DNA from: Ramlibacter pallidus
GTDB taxonomy: Bacteria > Pseudomonadota > Gammaproteobacteria > Burkholderiales > Burkholderiaceae_C
Reading direction: 5' to 3'
Assembly (NCBI RefSeq): GCF_015070875.1
Contig: NZ_JADDIV010000001.1
Coordinates: forward strand, 865,899-929,898
Length of the DNA stretch: 64,000 nucleotides
The position numbers were made by a program, and so were the translations under genes. Under the pieces are notes generated by a model. The model was given only the letters and a program-made list of their open reading frames with translations. It was not told the DNA's origin and made no database searches. The number at the start of each line of letters is the position of its first letter. Positions within the stretch are counted from its first letter, which is position 1. This document shows, one piece after another, positions 51,955-61,521 of the stretch.

Positions 51955-53631
51955 CTACTTCTTGTCGCGCAGTTCGCGCCGCAGGATCTTGCCCACGGGC
52001 GTCTTCGGCATCTCGGTGCGGAACTCGACCACGCGCGGCTGCTTGTAGCCGGTGAGGTTGGCGCGGCAGTACTCCTTGACCTTCTCCTCGGTCAGGGACG
52101 CATCCTTGCGCACGATCACCAGCTTCACGGCCTCGCCGGTCTTCTCGTCCGGCACGCCGACCACGGCGCACTCCAGCACGCCGGGCAGCATGGCGACGAC
52201 TTCCTCGACCTCGTTCGGGTACACGTTGAAGCCGGAGACCAGCACCATGTCCTTCTTGCGGTCGACGATCTTGAAGAAGCCGCGCTCGTCCATGATGCCG
52301 ATGTCGCCGCTCTTGAAGTAGCCGTCGGCCGTCATGACCTTGGCGGTCTCGTCCGGACGCTGCCAGTAGCCCGCCATCACCTGCGGGCCCTTGATGGCGA
52401 TCTCGCCCGGCTGGCCGACCTGCACCTCGTTGCCGTCGTCGTCGATGCACTTCATGGACGTGGACGGCAGCGGCACGCCGATGGTGCCGGTGAACTCGGT
52501 GCTGGTCACCGGGTTGCAGCTGGCCGAGGGCGACGTCTCCGACAGGCCGTAGCCTTCGCAGATCGGGCACTTCGTCTTCTCCAGCCACAGCCTGGCGACG
52601 GCGCCCTGCACCGCCATGCCGCCGCCGACGGAGACCTTGAGGTTGCTCCAGTCCACCTTGCCGAAATCGGGATGGTTGGCCAGGCCGTTGAAGAGCGTGT
52701 TGACGGCGGGGAAGCTGTGGAACTTGTGCTTGGAAAGCTCCTTCAGCACCGCCGGCAGGTCGCGCGGATTGGGGATCAGGATCAGCTTCCCGCCCGTGCG
52801 CATGGACAGCATCATCCCGACCGTGAAGGCGAAGATGTGGTACAGCGGCAGCGCGCAGATGCCCGTGGGCTGCTCGCTGCCGGGCACCTTGCTCATCACC
52901 GGCTGGTTCCAGGCTTCGGACTGCAGCACGTTGGCGATCACGTTGCGATGCAACAGCACCGCCCCCTTGGACACGCCGGTGGTGCCGCCGGTGTACTGCA
53001 GCACGGCGACGTCGTCGGGCTTGATCTCCGGCTTGCGCAGCGTGCCGCGCTGGCCCTGCGTGATGGCGTCGCGGAACTTCACCGCCTGGGGCAGGCTGTA
53101 CGCCGGCACCATCTTCTTCACCTTGCGCACCACGTAGTTCACCAGCGAACCCTTCAGGCCGCCGAGCATGTCGCCCATGGTCGCCAGCACCACGTGCTTG
53201 ACCGGCGTGTTCGCGATGCACTGCTGCAGCGTCGCCGCGAAGTTCTCGATGATGACGATCGCCTTGGACCCGGAGTCCTTCAGCTGGTGTTCCAGCTCGC
53301 GCGGGGTGTAGAGCGGGTTGACGTTGACCACGACGAACCCGGCGCGCAGGATGGCGGCCACCGCCACGGGGTACTGCGGCACGTTGGGCATCATGATCGC
53401 GACGCGGTCGCCCTTGACCAGGCCGAGCCCCTGCAGGAAGGCGGCGAAGGCGCGGCTGAGCGAATCGGTCTCGCCGAAGCTGACTTCCTTGCCCATGAAC
53501 GAATAGGCCGGCCGCGCCGCGTACTTCTGGAAGCTCTCCTCCATCAGCTGCACCAGGGACTGGTACTGGGAGGGGTCGATGTCGTGCGGCACGCCTTGCG
53601 GGTAGGCGCCCAGCCAGGGGCGGTTGGTCAT
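51955..53631 (-). CDS. fadD: Long-chain fatty acid-CoA ligase
   Basis: 558-residue AMP-forming acyl-CoA synthetase that activates fatty acids for beta-oxidation. AMP-binding motif YTGGTTGVSKGA (about residue 214), GYGLSETSP (about 358), DERGFFKIVDRKKDM with the hinge, and C-terminal catalytic Lys region GKILRRELRDKK. The start MTNRPWLGAYPQGVPHDI is typical of Burkholderiales FadD. GAAGGAGA precedes the ATG. Confidence 0.94.
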   Translation of the reverse strand: MTNRPWLGAYPQGVPHDIDPSQYQSLVQLMEESFQKYAARPAYSFMGKEVSFGETDSLSRAFAAFLQGLGLVKGDRVAIMMPNVPQYPVAVAAILRAGFVVVNVNPLYTPRELEHQLKDSGSKAIVIIENFAATLQQCIANTPVKHVVLATMGDMLGGLKGSLVNYVVRKVKKMVPAYSLPQAVKFRDAITQGQRGTLRKPEIKPDDVAVLQYTGGTTGVSKGAVLLHRNVIANVLQSEAWNQPVMSKVPGSEQPTGICALPLYHIFAFTVGMMLSMRTGGKLILIPNPRDLPAVLKELSKHKFHSFPAVNTLFNGLANHPDFGKVDWSNLKVSVGGGMAVQGAVARLWLEKTKCPICEGYGLSETSPSASCNPVTSTEFTGTIGVPLPSTSMKCIDDDGNEVQVGQPGEIAIKGPQVMAGYWQRPDETAKVMTADGYFKSGDIGIMDERGFFKIVDRKKDMVLVSGFNVYPNEVEEVVAMLPGVLECAVVGVPDEKTGEAVKLVIVRKDASLTEEKVKEYCRANLTGYKQPRVVEFRTEMPKTPVGKILRRELRDKK

Positions 53632-53671
53632 TCCGGGTCTCCTTCTCTGTTCTGTTCCGGTGCGCGATTCT

Positions 53672-55087
53672 CTATGACTTCAGCGCCGCCAGGACCTCGT
53701 CGAGCATCTTCTTGGCATCGCCGAACAGCATGCGGTTGTTGTCCTTGTAGAAGAGCGGGTTGTCCACCCCCGCATAGCCGGACGCCATGCTGCGCTTCAT
53801 CACGATGGAGGTCTTGGCTTTCCAGACCTCCAGCACCGGCATGCCGGCGATCGGGCTGGACGGGTCGTCCTGCGCGGCGGGGTTCACGATGTCGTTGGCG
53901 CCGATCACCATGGCGACGTCCGTCTGCGGGAAATCCTCGTTGATCTCGTCCATCTCCAGCACGATGTCGTAGGGCACCTTGGCTTCGGCCAGCAGCACGT
54001 TCATGTGCCCGGGCATGCGGCCGGCCACCGGGTGGATGCCGAAACGCACCGTGACGCCCTGCTCGCGCAGGTGCCGGGTGATCTCGTAGACCGTGTGCTG
54101 GGCCTGGGCCACCGCCATCCCGTAGCCGGGCACGATGATCACGCTGCGGGCTTCGCGCAGCAGCTCCGCCGTCTCGACGGCGGCGATGGGCGACACCTCG
54201 CCCGCCGGCTCGCTGCCGCCGGCCGCAGCCGTCGGCGCGCCGCCACCGGTGCCGAAGCCGCCGGCGATCACGCTGAGGAAGTTGCGGTTCATCGCGCGGC
54301 ACATGATGTACGACAGGATGGCGCCCGAGGAGCCGACCAGCGCGCCGACAACGATCAGCAGGTCGTTGCTCAGCATGAAGCCGGTGGCCGCGGCCGCCCA
54401 GCCCGAGTAGCTGTTGAGCATGGACACCACCACCGGCATGTCGGCGCCGCCGATGGCCATCACCATGTGGATGCCGAACAGCAGTGCGATGACGGTCATC
54501 ACCAGCAGCGGCACCATGCCGGCGTCGATGCTGCCGGCGCGCAGGAACTCGCGCCCGAACCAGACCACCAGCAGCAGCCCGGCCAGGTTGATCCAGTGGC
54601 GGCCCGGCAGCAGCAGCGGCTTGCCGCCGATCTTGCCCGACAGCTTGCCGAAGGCCACGATGGACCCGGAGAAGGTCACCGCGCCGATCAGGATGCCGAT
54701 GTAGATCTCCACTTCGTGGATCGTCTTCTCGGCCGGCGTCGGGAAGACGGTGGAGGTGTCCACGTAGCTGGCGAAGCCCACGAGGCAGGCCGCCAGGCCC
54801 ACCAGGCTGTGCATCAGCGCGACCAGCTCGGGCATCTGCGTCATCTGCACCTTCTTCGCGGCGATGAGGCCGATGGCCGCACCGACGACGAGGGCGCCGA
54901 CGATCCACGCGTAGCCGGCCGGCGTGACGCGCGGGCCCAGCACGGTGGCCAGCACGGCCACGGCCATGCCGATGATGCCGAACAGGTTGCCGCGGCGGGC
55001 CGTCTCCGGGTTGGACAGGCCCCCGAGGCTCAGGATGAACAGGATGATCGAGCCGATGTAGGCGACGGTGGCGAGGCTGGCGGTCAT
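53672..55087 (-). CDS. pntB: NAD(P) transhydrogenase beta subunit
   Basis: Membrane and NADP(H)-binding part of proton-translocating transhydrogenase, which makes NADPH from NADH using the proton gradient. 471 residues: about nine helices, then the NADP domain with [18 protein letters not shown] (about residue 320) and [14 protein letters not shown] (about 400). An Ala/Gly-rich insert (about 265-295) separates membrane and NADP domains. Follows pntA by 16 nt. Confidence 0.97.
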   Translation of the reverse strand: MTASLATVAYIGSIILFILSLGGLSNPETARRGNLFGIIGMAVAVLATVLGPRVTPAGYAWIVGALVVGAAIGLIAAKKVQMTQMPELVALMHSLVGLAACLVGFASYVDTSTVFPTPAEKTIHEVEIYIGILIGAVTFSGSIVAFGKLSGKIGGKPLLLPGRHWINLAGLLLVVWFGREFLRAGSIDAGMVPLLVMTVIALLFGIHMVMAIGGADMPVVVSMLNSYSGWAAAATGFMLSNDLLIVVGALVGSSGAILSYIMCRAMNRNFLSVIAGGFGTGGGAPTAAAGGSEPAGEVSPIAAVETAELLREARSVIIVPGYGMAVAQAQHTVYEITRHLREQGVTVRFGIHPVAGRMPGHMNVLLAEAKVPYDIVLEMDEINEDFPQTDVAMVIGANDIVNPAAQDDPSSPIAGMPVLEVWKAKTSIVMKRSMASGYAGVDNPLFYKDNNRMLFGDAKKMLDEVLAALKS

Positions 55088-55103
55088 GGCGTCTGGGCTC
55101 TTC

Positions 55104-56762
55104 TTATTTGCGGAACATCGCCAGCATGCGACGGGTCACGGCGAAGCCGCCGAACATGTTGATGGCCGTCAGGGTCAGCGCCAGCACGGCCAGCACGAGG
55201 ATCAGGCCCGAGGGCCGGTCGGCCGTGCCGCCGGCCAGCGGCGGGGCCACCTGGATCAGCGCGCCGATGGCGATGATCGAGGAGATCGCGTTGGTCACGC
55301 TCATCAGCGGGGTGTGCAGCGAAGGGGTCACGTTCCAGACCACCATGTAGCCGACGAAGCAGGCCAGCACGAAGACGGTGAAGTGCGCCAGGAAGCTGGC
55401 CGGTGCGAACAGGCCCACCAGCAGGAACAGCAGCGCGCCGACGCCGAACACGATGGCGAGCGTCTTCGCCGCCATCGGCTCGCCCGGTCCGTGGCCGTGC
55501 GCCTTGGGCGCCGCCGCGACCGCCGCGGGCTTCGCCGGGGGCTTGGCGGCCGGCAGCTTGGGCGGCGGGGCGGGCCAGGTGATCTCGCCTTCCTTGATCA
55601 CCGTGAGGCCGCGGATCGCGTCGTCCTCCATGTTGACGTCGATGCGGCCGTCCTTGCCCTTGCACAGCTCCTCGGCCAGGCGCAGCAGGTTGTTCGAATA
55701 CAGCGTGGAAGACTGCTTGGCCAGGCGGCTCACGAGGTCGGTGTAGCCGATGATCGTCACGCCGTGCTTCACCACCGCCTGCCCGGGCTCGGTCAGCTCG
55801 CAGTTGCCGCCCTGTTCGGCCGCCATGTCCACGATGACGCTGCCCGGCTTCATGGTCCGCACCATCTCGGCGGTGATCAGCTTGGGCGCGGGCTTGCCAG
55901 GGATGAGGGCCGTCGTGATGATGATGTCGGCGTCCTTCGCCTCGCGCGCATACATCTCGCGCTGGGCCTGCTGGAAGCCTTCGCTCATGACCTTGGCGTA
56001 GCCGCCGCCGCCGGAGCCCTCTTCCTCGTAGTCGACCTTCACGAATTCGCCGCCCAGGGACACCACCTGGTCCGCCACTTCGGCCCGGGTGTCGTTGGCC
56101 CGCACGATCGCGCCCAGGTTGGCCGCCGTGCCGATCGCCGCGAGGCCGGCCACGCCGGCGCCGGCGATGAACACGCGCGCCGGCGGGATCTTGCCGGCGG
56201 CCGTCACCTGGCCGTTGAAGAAGCGGCCGAAGGCGTTGGCCGCCTCGATGACGGCGCGATAGCCGCTGATGCCGGCCATCGAGGTCAGGGCATCCATCTT
56301 CTGGGCCCGCGAGAGCTGGCGCGGCAGCGCGTCGATGGCGAGCACCGTGGCGCGCCGGGCCGCCAGCTGCTGCATGAGTTCCGGGTTCTGCGCCGGCCAG
56401 ACGAAGCCGACGAGCGTCGCGCCTTCACGCAATGCGTCCACCTCTGCGGGGCTCGGCGGGCGGACCTTGAACACGATGTCGCTGCGCGACCAGACCTCCG
56501 CGGCCGTCGGCACGACCTGCGCGCCGGCGGCGCGGTAGGTGTCGTCCGCGAAGTTCGCGGCATCGCCGGCGCCGCTCTCGACCGCCACGGAAAACCCCAG
56601 CTTGACCAGCTTCTGGACGACGTCGGGGACGGTGGCCACGCGCTTCTCGCCCGGGGCGGTTTCCTTCGGCACGCCGATCAGCAGGCCGGGCACGGCCACT
56701 GGCGGGGTGTCGGACGCGCGTGGTTCCGCCGCCGGGGTTCCGGCGGAGACGCCGATCTGCAT
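55104..56762 (-). CDS. pntA: NAD(P) transhydrogenase alpha subunit (fused alpha1-alpha2)
   Basis: 552-residue alpha subunit joining the NAD-binding domain I to the short membrane part that some bacteria encode separately (PntAA/PntAB). Domain [19 protein letters not shown] near residue 29 and the Rossmann motif [13 protein letters not shown] near 195. An Ala/Pro/His-rich linker (about 410-450) leads to four C-terminal helices ending [22 protein letters not shown] lies 7 nt before ATG 56762. Divergent from the phosphoesterase gene. Confidence 0.97.
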   Translation of the reverse strand: MQIGVSAGTPAAEPRASDTPPVAVPGLLIGVPKETAPGEKRVATVPDVVQKLVKLGFSVAVESGAGDAANFADDTYRAAGAQVVPTAAEVWSRSDIVFKVRPPSPAEVDALREGATLVGFVWPAQNPELMQQLAARRATVLAIDALPRQLSRAQKMDALTSMAGISGYRAVIEAANAFGRFFNGQVTAAGKIPPARVFIAGAGVAGLAAIGTAANLGAIVRANDTRAEVADQVVSLGGEFVKVDYEEEGSGGGGYAKVMSEGFQQAQREMYAREAKDADIIITTALIPGKPAPKLITAEMVRTMKPGSVIVDMAAEQGGNCELTEPGQAVVKHGVTIIGYTDLVSRLAKQSSTLYSNNLLRLAEELCKGKDGRIDVNMEDDAIRGLTVIKEGEITWPAPPPKLPAAKPPAKPAAVAAAPKAHGHGPGEPMAAKTLAIVFGVGALLFLLVGLFAPASFLAHFTVFVLACFVGYMVVWNVTPSLHTPLMSVTNAISSIIAIGALIQVAPPLAGGTADRPSGLILVLAVLALTLTAINMFGGFAVTRRMLAMFRK

Positions 56763-56917
56763 GAGGCTTCTCCTCTGAGGATACGTTGATCTTGTCGCGT
56801 GCCCCTGCGCGGGACCGTTGCTGAACGCAAGCTTACATGAAAGGTTGTCGAGCTCTGCGTCACCAGGACGCAAGACACTTGCACCCGGCGCCGCCGCCCG
56901 CACCTGAAGGGACCTCC

Positions 56918-58039
56918 ATGTCGCTCGCCACCCTCTTCGCCTTCTCCGCCGTCCTGCACCTGTACATCGGCGCGCGCCTCCTTCCCGACCTGGGCTCGAC
57001 GCCGGCGGGCATCGCATTCGGGGCGGTCCTGGTCGCGTCGGCCCTGCTGGTCCCGTCGGGCATGGTGGCGCGCCGCCTGCTGCAGCCGCCGTGGACCGAC
57101 CGCCTGGTGTGGGTGGGCATGGTGGCGCTGGGGCTGTTCTCCTCCCTGTTCGTCCTGACCCTCCTGCGCGACGTGTCGCTGCTGGTGGCCGGGCTCGCGG
57201 GCCTGGATTCCGCGGGCTGGCGCCGGGCCAGCGCGGCCGGCGTGCCGCTCGCGGCGCTGGCGTCGACCGCCATCGGCTTCTTCAATGCGCGACGCACGGC
57301 CGCCGTGCGGCGAGTCCGCATCCCGCTGGCGGGCCTGGACCCGCGGCTGGAAGGCCTGCGGATCGTGCAGATCTCGGACATCCACGTCGGGCCGACCATC
57401 AAGCACGGCTACCTGCAGAAGATCGTCGACCGGGTGAACGCGCTGCAGCCGGACATCGTCGCGGTCACCGGCGACCTGGTGGACGGCAGCGTGCCGGAAC
57501 TGCGCGAGCACGTGGCGCCGCTGGCGCAACTGCGTGCCCGCCACGGCGTCTACTTCGTGACCGGCAACCACGAGTACTACGCCGGCGTGCACGCCTGGGT
57601 GCAGGAGGTGCAGCGCCTCGGGCTGCGCGTGCTGCACAACGAGCACGTGGTGCTGCGGCACGGCGACGCACCGCTGGTGCTGGCGGGCGTCACCGACTTC
57701 ACCGGCGGGCACTTCGATGCCGGCCACCGCAGCGATCCGGAGGCCGCACTGCGCGGTGCGCCCGCGGGTGCAGCCCGCGTGCTGCTGGCGCACCAGCCAC
57801 GCAGCGCAGCGGCGGCGGCGGCCGCGGGCTTCGACCTGCAGGTCTCCGGGCACACCCACGGCGGCCAGTTCTTCCCCTGGAGCTTCTTCGTGCCCCTGCA
57901 GCAGCCGTACACGGCCGGGCTGCACCAGCTCGGCCGTTTGAAGGTCTACGTCAGCCGTGGCACGGGGTATTGGGGTCCACCCAAGCGCTTCGGTGCACCA
58001 TCTGAAATTTCGGAGCTGCTTCTGTCCCGCGAAGGCTGA
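56918..58039 (+). CDS. Membrane-anchored metallophosphoesterase (YkuE/YaeI-like)
   Basis: 373-residue protein: four N-terminal hydrophobic segments (about residues 3-120), then a calcineurin-type phosphoesterase domain. Metal ligands are visible in [12 protein letters not shown] (Asp/His near 151), VTGDLVDG (Asp near 187), TGNHEYY (Asn/His near 215) and [11 protein letters not shown] (about 317). Relatives act on UDP-diacylglucosamine or lipids, but substrate is unknown here. ATG 56918 has GAAGGGA upstream. Divergent from pntA across 155 bp. Confidence 0.9.
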   Translation: MSLATLFAFSAVLHLYIGARLLPDLGSTPAGIAFGAVLVASALLVPSGMVARRLLQPPWTDRLVWVGMVALGLFSSLFVLTLLRDVSLLVAGLAGLDSAGWRRASAAGVPLAALASTAIGFFNARRTAAVRRVRIPLAGLDPRLEGLRIVQISDIHVGPTIKHGYLQKIVDRVNALQPDIVAVTGDLVDGSVPELREHVAPLAQLRARHGVYFVTGNHEYYAGVHAWVQEVQRLGLRVLHNEHVVLRHGDAPLVLAGVTDFTGGHFDAGHRSDPEAALRGAPAGAARVLLAHQPRSAAAAAAAGFDLQVSGHTHGGQFFPWSFFVPLQQPYTAGLHQLGRLKVYVSRGTGYWGPPKRFGAPSEISELLLSREG

Positions 58040-58086
58040 GTCCTACAGGCCGGTGGGTGGGTGTCCGACGTGGATGAGCTAGACCG

Positions 58087-58827
58087 GTGCCGAACACTGA
58101 CCGCATGGCACGAGCAGCTTTCCTTCCCTTCCCCCTCTCCGGAGCCGGCGCAAACAACGTCATCTACCTTGGCGCGGCGCATTGCCGCCGCAAGTTCGAG
58201 CTGTTCTATCCCGAAGGTTTCGAGGACGAGACCTACCTCGTCGCGGAGCGCGCGTACAAGGAGCGCGCCCACATCGAGTGGGAGGCCGAACTGGCGCCCG
58301 CGACCTTCCGCAAGCTGCTGGCACGCGGCGAATTCCGCGCCGTCGCGGATGCGGCCGTGCGCATCGAGTCACGCTCCAACCTGCTGTTCTCCTTCGAGCG
58401 CATGGCCCTGCGCGACGCGGTGAAGACCCCGGCCGGGGCGCGCCTGTTCGCGACCGAGCTGTATGCCTTCCTCTATGGGCACGGTTCGTCGCAGCGGCGC
58501 TTCAACGACTGGATCGAGGCGCTCGGCGACCTGCCGCAGCGCCAGAGCAAGGTGCTCACCTGGCCGGTGGCGACGGTGTTCGGTTTCATCGCGCGGCCCG
58601 ACCGGCACCTGTTCTTCAAGCCCCGCGCCATGCGCAAGGCGGCCCACCTCTATGGCTACGCGCTCGACTACCGGCCGGCGCCGAGCTGGCCGCAGTACCA
58701 GGACCTGCTCACCTTCGCCGCCGTGGTGCGGCGCGACCTGGACCGCAAGCCGGGGTTCAAGGCCCGCGACATGATCGACCTGCAGTCCTTCATGTGGATC
58801 CAGGGCGCGCCGGAATACGAGACCTGA
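58087..58827 (+). CDS. Conserved hypothetical protein, 246 aa
   Basis: Not assigned to a named family. Soluble mixed alpha/beta protein without signal peptide. Noted segments: NVIYLGAAHCRRKFELF, TYLVAERAYKERAHIEWE (about residue 49), WPVATVFGFIARPDRHLFFKP (about 158) and a GYALDYRPAPSWPQYQDLL stretch typical of conserved Burkholderiales proteins of this size. It starts with a GTG at 58087; ATG 58105 is equally likely. Its 3' end overlaps the convergent membrane gene by 38 bp. Confidence 0.75.
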   Translation: MPNTDRMARAAFLPFPLSGAGANNVIYLGAAHCRRKFELFYPEGFEDETYLVAERAYKERAHIEWEAELAPATFRKLLARGEFRAVADAAVRIESRSNLLFSFERMALRDAVKTPAGARLFATELYAFLYGHGSSQRRFNDWIEALGDLPQRQSKVLTWPVATVFGFIARPDRHLFFKPRAMRKAAHLYGYALDYRPAPSWPQYQDLLTFAAVVRRDLDRKPGFKARDMIDLQSFMWIQGAPEYET

Positions 58828-59323
58828 GGCAGCGCCGGGTTTCCTCGGCCATGGGCAGGAGGTTGCACAGGGCCACGGCCGCCAGGACGCCCGCGAGGTA
58901 GGCGGGCGGCCACGGCGCGGACTTCCATTTCGGGCCGAAGTCCGCCGCCCGTTCCCACCCGGTCACGGCCAGCAGCAGCAGCAGCGCGAGCGGCAGGATC
59001 TCCAGCAGGCTGTGCACCATCTGCTCGCCGGGCCGCACGTCCCGGCGCGGCACCGTGTAGCGCAGCTCGAGGAAGGTGGTCGCCTCGTGCGCGAGGAACA
59101 CGCCGGCCACCAGCAGCAGCACGAAGCCGTTGGCTTCCAGCAGGCATGCGGCCAGCACCGCGACGCCGCCTTGCGCCAGCAGGACCCAATGGAACAGGTT
59201 CTCCGCCAGGCCGCTCGTGGTTTCGATGCGGGTGCGGCGATGGCACCACCAGTCGGCGAGGCCGGCCGCGATCCACAGCGGGATCACTGCATGCATCAGC
59301 AGCTGCCGGGCGGCGTCCTGCAT
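58790..59323 (-). CDS. Hypothetical membrane protein, 177 aa
   Basis: Not recognised by name. About five hydrophobic segments. Histidine- and glutamate-containing stretches lie in the first half: LLMHAVIPLWIAAGLADWWCHRR, ENLFHWVLLAQGG and FLAHEATTFLELRYTV. Regularly spaced His/Glu in membrane helices suggest metal or haem binding, an inference. Follows the ExbB-ExbD-ExbD genes with a 2-nt gap, so it is probably part of that transcript. Its end overlaps the convergent gene by 38 bp. Confidence 0.75.
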   Translation of the reverse strand: MQDAARQLLMHAVIPLWIAAGLADWWCHRRTRIETTSGLAENLFHWVLLAQGGVAVLAACLLEANGFVLLLVAGVFLAHEATTFLELRYTVPRRDVRPGEQMVHSLLEILPLALLLLLAVTGWERAADFGPKWKSAPWPPAYLAGVLAAVALCNLLPMAEETRRCLRSRIPARPGST

Positions 59324-59325
59324 GG

Positions 59326-59748
59326 CTAGCGGGCGAACTGCTCCGTCCCGACGATGCCGATCTTCTGCAGGCCCAGCCGGCGGGCGCTGGTGAGCGCCGC
59401 GGCCACCGCGTCGTAGCGGGCCTGGCGGTGCGGCCGCACGTGGATCTCCGGCGGCTCGGCCTGGGCCGCCGCCTCGCGCAGCTTCGCCTCGAGCGCGGCG
59501 CGATCGGCCAGCGGTTCGGCATTCCAGCGGAAGCGGCCGAGCGGATCGATCTCGATCTGCACCACCGCCGGCGCCTGCGGCGGCACGGGGGCGTTGCGGC
59601 CCGGCATCTCCAGGTCGACCGCGTGCATCTGGATCGGGATGGTGATGATCAGCATCACCAGCAACACCAGCAGCACGTCGACCAGCGGCGTGGTGTTGAT
59701 GTCCACCATCGGTTCGGGATCGGGTTCCGTGCCGGCGCGGATGTGCAT
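59326..59748 (-). CDS. ExbD-type biopolymer transport protein (second of two)
   Basis: 140-residue ExbD/TolR protein. The single helix starts at PMVDINTTPLVDVLLVLLVM with the conserved Asp in PLVDVLLVL (about residue 24). The periplasmic part is distinct from the neighbouring ExbD (59753-60178), so the pair is not a recent duplication. Starts 4 nt after that gene. Confidence 0.9.
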   Translation of the reverse strand: MHIRAGTEPDPEPMVDINTTPLVDVLLVLLVMLIITIPIQMHAVDLEMPGRNAPVPPQAPAVVQIEIDPLGRFRWNAEPLADRAALEAKLREAAAQAEPPEIHVRPHRQARYDAVAAALTSARRLGLQKIGIVGTEQFAR

Positions 59749-59752
59749 GGCG

Positions 59753-60178
59753 TCAGCGTCCGGGCGGTTCGGTGAGGAAACCGATGCGGGCGATGCCGGC
59801 CTGCTGCGCGGCGAGGATGACGCGGCCGACCGGCTCGTACTCCGCGCGCACGTCGCCGCGGATGTGCAGTTCGGGCTGCGGCTGCATCGCCGCCACCTTG
59901 GCCAGCAGCTCGGCCAGCCCGGAGGCGTCCGGCAGCCGCGTTTCGAACCACCAGATGCCGCCCTGCGCATCGACGGTGACAATCACGTTCTCCTGCTGCG
60001 GCTGGCGCTGCTGGTTCTGCTCGCGCGGCAGGTTCACGGCGATGGAGCTGTTCACCACCGGGATGGTGATGAGGAAGATGATCAGCAGCACCAGCATCAC
60101 GTCGACCAGCGGGGTCGTGTTGATCTCCGCGATCAGCGCGTCCTCGCCTTCCTGCTGCGCGGCGTAGCGGATCGCCAT
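59753..60178 (-). CDS. ExbD-type biopolymer transport protein (first of two)
   Basis: 141-residue ExbD protein with helix at about 20-42 ([19 protein letters not shown]) and the conserved Asp in [10 protein letters not shown] Gln/Arg-rich periplasmic stretch (NLPREQNQQRQPQQENV) is unusual and specific to this copy. The stop-start junction with exbB is immediate. Tandem ExbD genes are known from the Xanthomonas tonB-exbB-exbD1-exbD2 cluster. Confidence 0.92.
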   Translation of the reverse strand: MAIRYAAQQEGEDALIAEINTTPLVDVMLVLLIIFLITIPVVNSSIAVNLPREQNQQRQPQQENVIVTVDAQGGIWWFETRLPDASGLAELLAKVAAMQPQPELHIRGDVRAEYEPVGRVILAAQQAGIARIGFLTEPPGR

Positions 60179-60940
60179 CTACGCGCCCCGCCCGCCCGTG
60201 GCGAGCAGCACCGTGTGCAGGTCCGAGCCGAAGGCGCGCACCGTGTCCATGGCCACCTTGTTGCGGCGCACCAGCCAGTTGTAGCCCAGCACCGCGGGCA
60301 CGGCGACCGCCAGCCCGATCGCCGTCATGATCAGTGCCTCGCCCACCGGGCCGGCGACCTTGTCGATCGACGCCTGCCCCGACGCGCCGATGCGCACGAG
60401 TGCGTTGTAGATGCCCCAGACCGTGCCGAACAGGCCCACGAAGGACGCGGTGGAACCGACGGTCGCCAGCACCGCCAGCCCTTCCTGCGTGCGGCTGTGC
60501 ACGGTGCCGACCGCGCGCTCGATGCTCTGCGCCACCCAGGTGTTCAGGTCCACCTTGCCGATCAGGCCGTCGTGCTTGCGCGTCGCTTCCAGCGCCGACT
60601 CCGCGATGAAGCGATAGGGGCTGCCGGGCTGCAGGCCCTCCGCACCCTGCTGCACGCTGTCGGCCTTCCAGAAGCTGGCGTTCGCCGCCCGGCCCTGGCC
60701 GCCCATGCGCGATTGCGCCAGCAGCTTGGTGAGCAGCACGTACCAGCTGGCCAGCGACATCAGCACCAGGATCACCAGCGTCAGGCGCGAGACGATGTCG
60801 CCCTGCGCCCAGAGCGCGCCGAGGCCGTACGGGTTGGCGGGAGCGGGCGCCTGGATCGGCGGGAGGTTGGCCTGGGCGGCCGCCTGGAAGGCGGCGAGGC
60901 CGGCGAGTGCGGCAAGGAAGGCGGCGGCGGTTCGGTGCAT
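60179..60940 (-). CDS. ExbB-type proton channel protein
   Basis: 253-residue ExbB/MotA-like protein with an N-terminal signal-like segment and a Pro-rich stretch (NLPPIQAPAPANPYG, about 26-40) before the three channel helices. Conserved parts: LATVGSTASFVGLFGTVWGIYNALV and GPVGEALIMTAIGLAVAVPAVLGYN. The N-terminal extension is of the kind seen in periplasm-extended ExbB. First gene of an exbB-exbD-exbD-membrane-protein run; divergent from a Nudix gene. Confidence 0.93.
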   Translation of the reverse strand: MHRTAAAFLAALAGLAAFQAAAQANLPPIQAPAPANPYGLGALWAQGDIVSRLTLVILVLMSLASWYVLLTKLLAQSRMGGQGRAANASFWKADSVQQGAEGLQPGSPYRFIAESALEATRKHDGLIGKVDLNTWVAQSIERAVGTVHSRTQEGLAVLATVGSTASFVGLFGTVWGIYNALVRIGASGQASIDKVAGPVGEALIMTAIGLAVAVPAVLGYNWLVRRNKVAMDTVRAFGSDLHTVLLATGGRGA

Positions 60941-60983
60941 GGAGCGTGCAGGGCCGTGAGGCCACCATTCTGCTGAGAAACAA

Positions 60984-60989
60984 GATAAT
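60984..60989 (+). promoter_or_regulatory. -10 hexamer 5 nt before Nudix gene
   Basis: GATAAT, 5 nt before ATG 60995, with no ribosome site between. Lies in the short divergent gap to exbB. Confidence 0.4.
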
Positions 60990-60994
60990 GCACC

Positions 60995-61516
60995 ATGGAC
61001 CAGCGTTGGCGACCGAGCGTGACCGTGGCCGCCGTCATCGAGCATGGCGGCCGCTTCCTGATGATCGAGGAGGAAACCTCGGAGGGGCTGCGCATCAACA
61101 ATCCCGCCGGCCACCTCGACCCGGGAGAGACGCCGGCCGAAGGCTGCGCCCGCGAGGCGTTGGAAGAGACCGCCTGGCACTTCCGGCCGACCCACCTGCT
61201 CGGCGTGTACATCTCGCGCTTCCAGCGCTCGACCACCGGCGAGGACATCACCTACCTGCGCTTCGCCTTCACCGGCGAACTGGGCGAGGAAGAGAAGGGC
61301 CGCGCGCTGGACCACGGGATCGTCCGCACGCTGTGGATGACGGCGGACGAACTGCGCGCCACCGCCGACCGCCACCGCAGCCCGCTCGTGCTGCGCTGCC
61401 TGGAGGATTACCTGGCCGGCGTGCGCCACCCCCTATCCGCCGTGTACTGCGACCCGAGCATCCGCGGGCCCGGGCTGGAGGAGCACGCGCAGCGGGGCGA
61501 CGGCGAAGGGAAGTAG
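60995..61516 (+). CDS. Nudix hydrolase (NudJ-like)
   Basis: 173-residue Nudix enzyme. The full Nudix box is present: GHLDPGETPAEGCAREALEET continuing with A-W (Gx5Ex7REUxEExGU, about residues 42-64). The start SVTVAAVIEHGGRFLMIEEE is typical of NudJ phosphatases, which act on thiamine pyrophosphate intermediates and nucleoside diphosphates. Other Nudix substrates cannot be excluded. Convergent with the Bug receptor gene, 5 bp between stops. Confidence 0.93.
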   Translation: MDQRWRPSVTVAAVIEHGGRFLMIEEETSEGLRINNPAGHLDPGETPAEGCAREALEETAWHFRPTHLLGVYISRFQRSTTGEDITYLRFAFTGELGEEEKGRALDHGIVRTLWMTADELRATADRHRSPLVLRCLEDYLAGVRHPLSAVYCDPSIRGPGLEEHAQRGDGEGK

Positions 61517-61521
61517 CGGCC

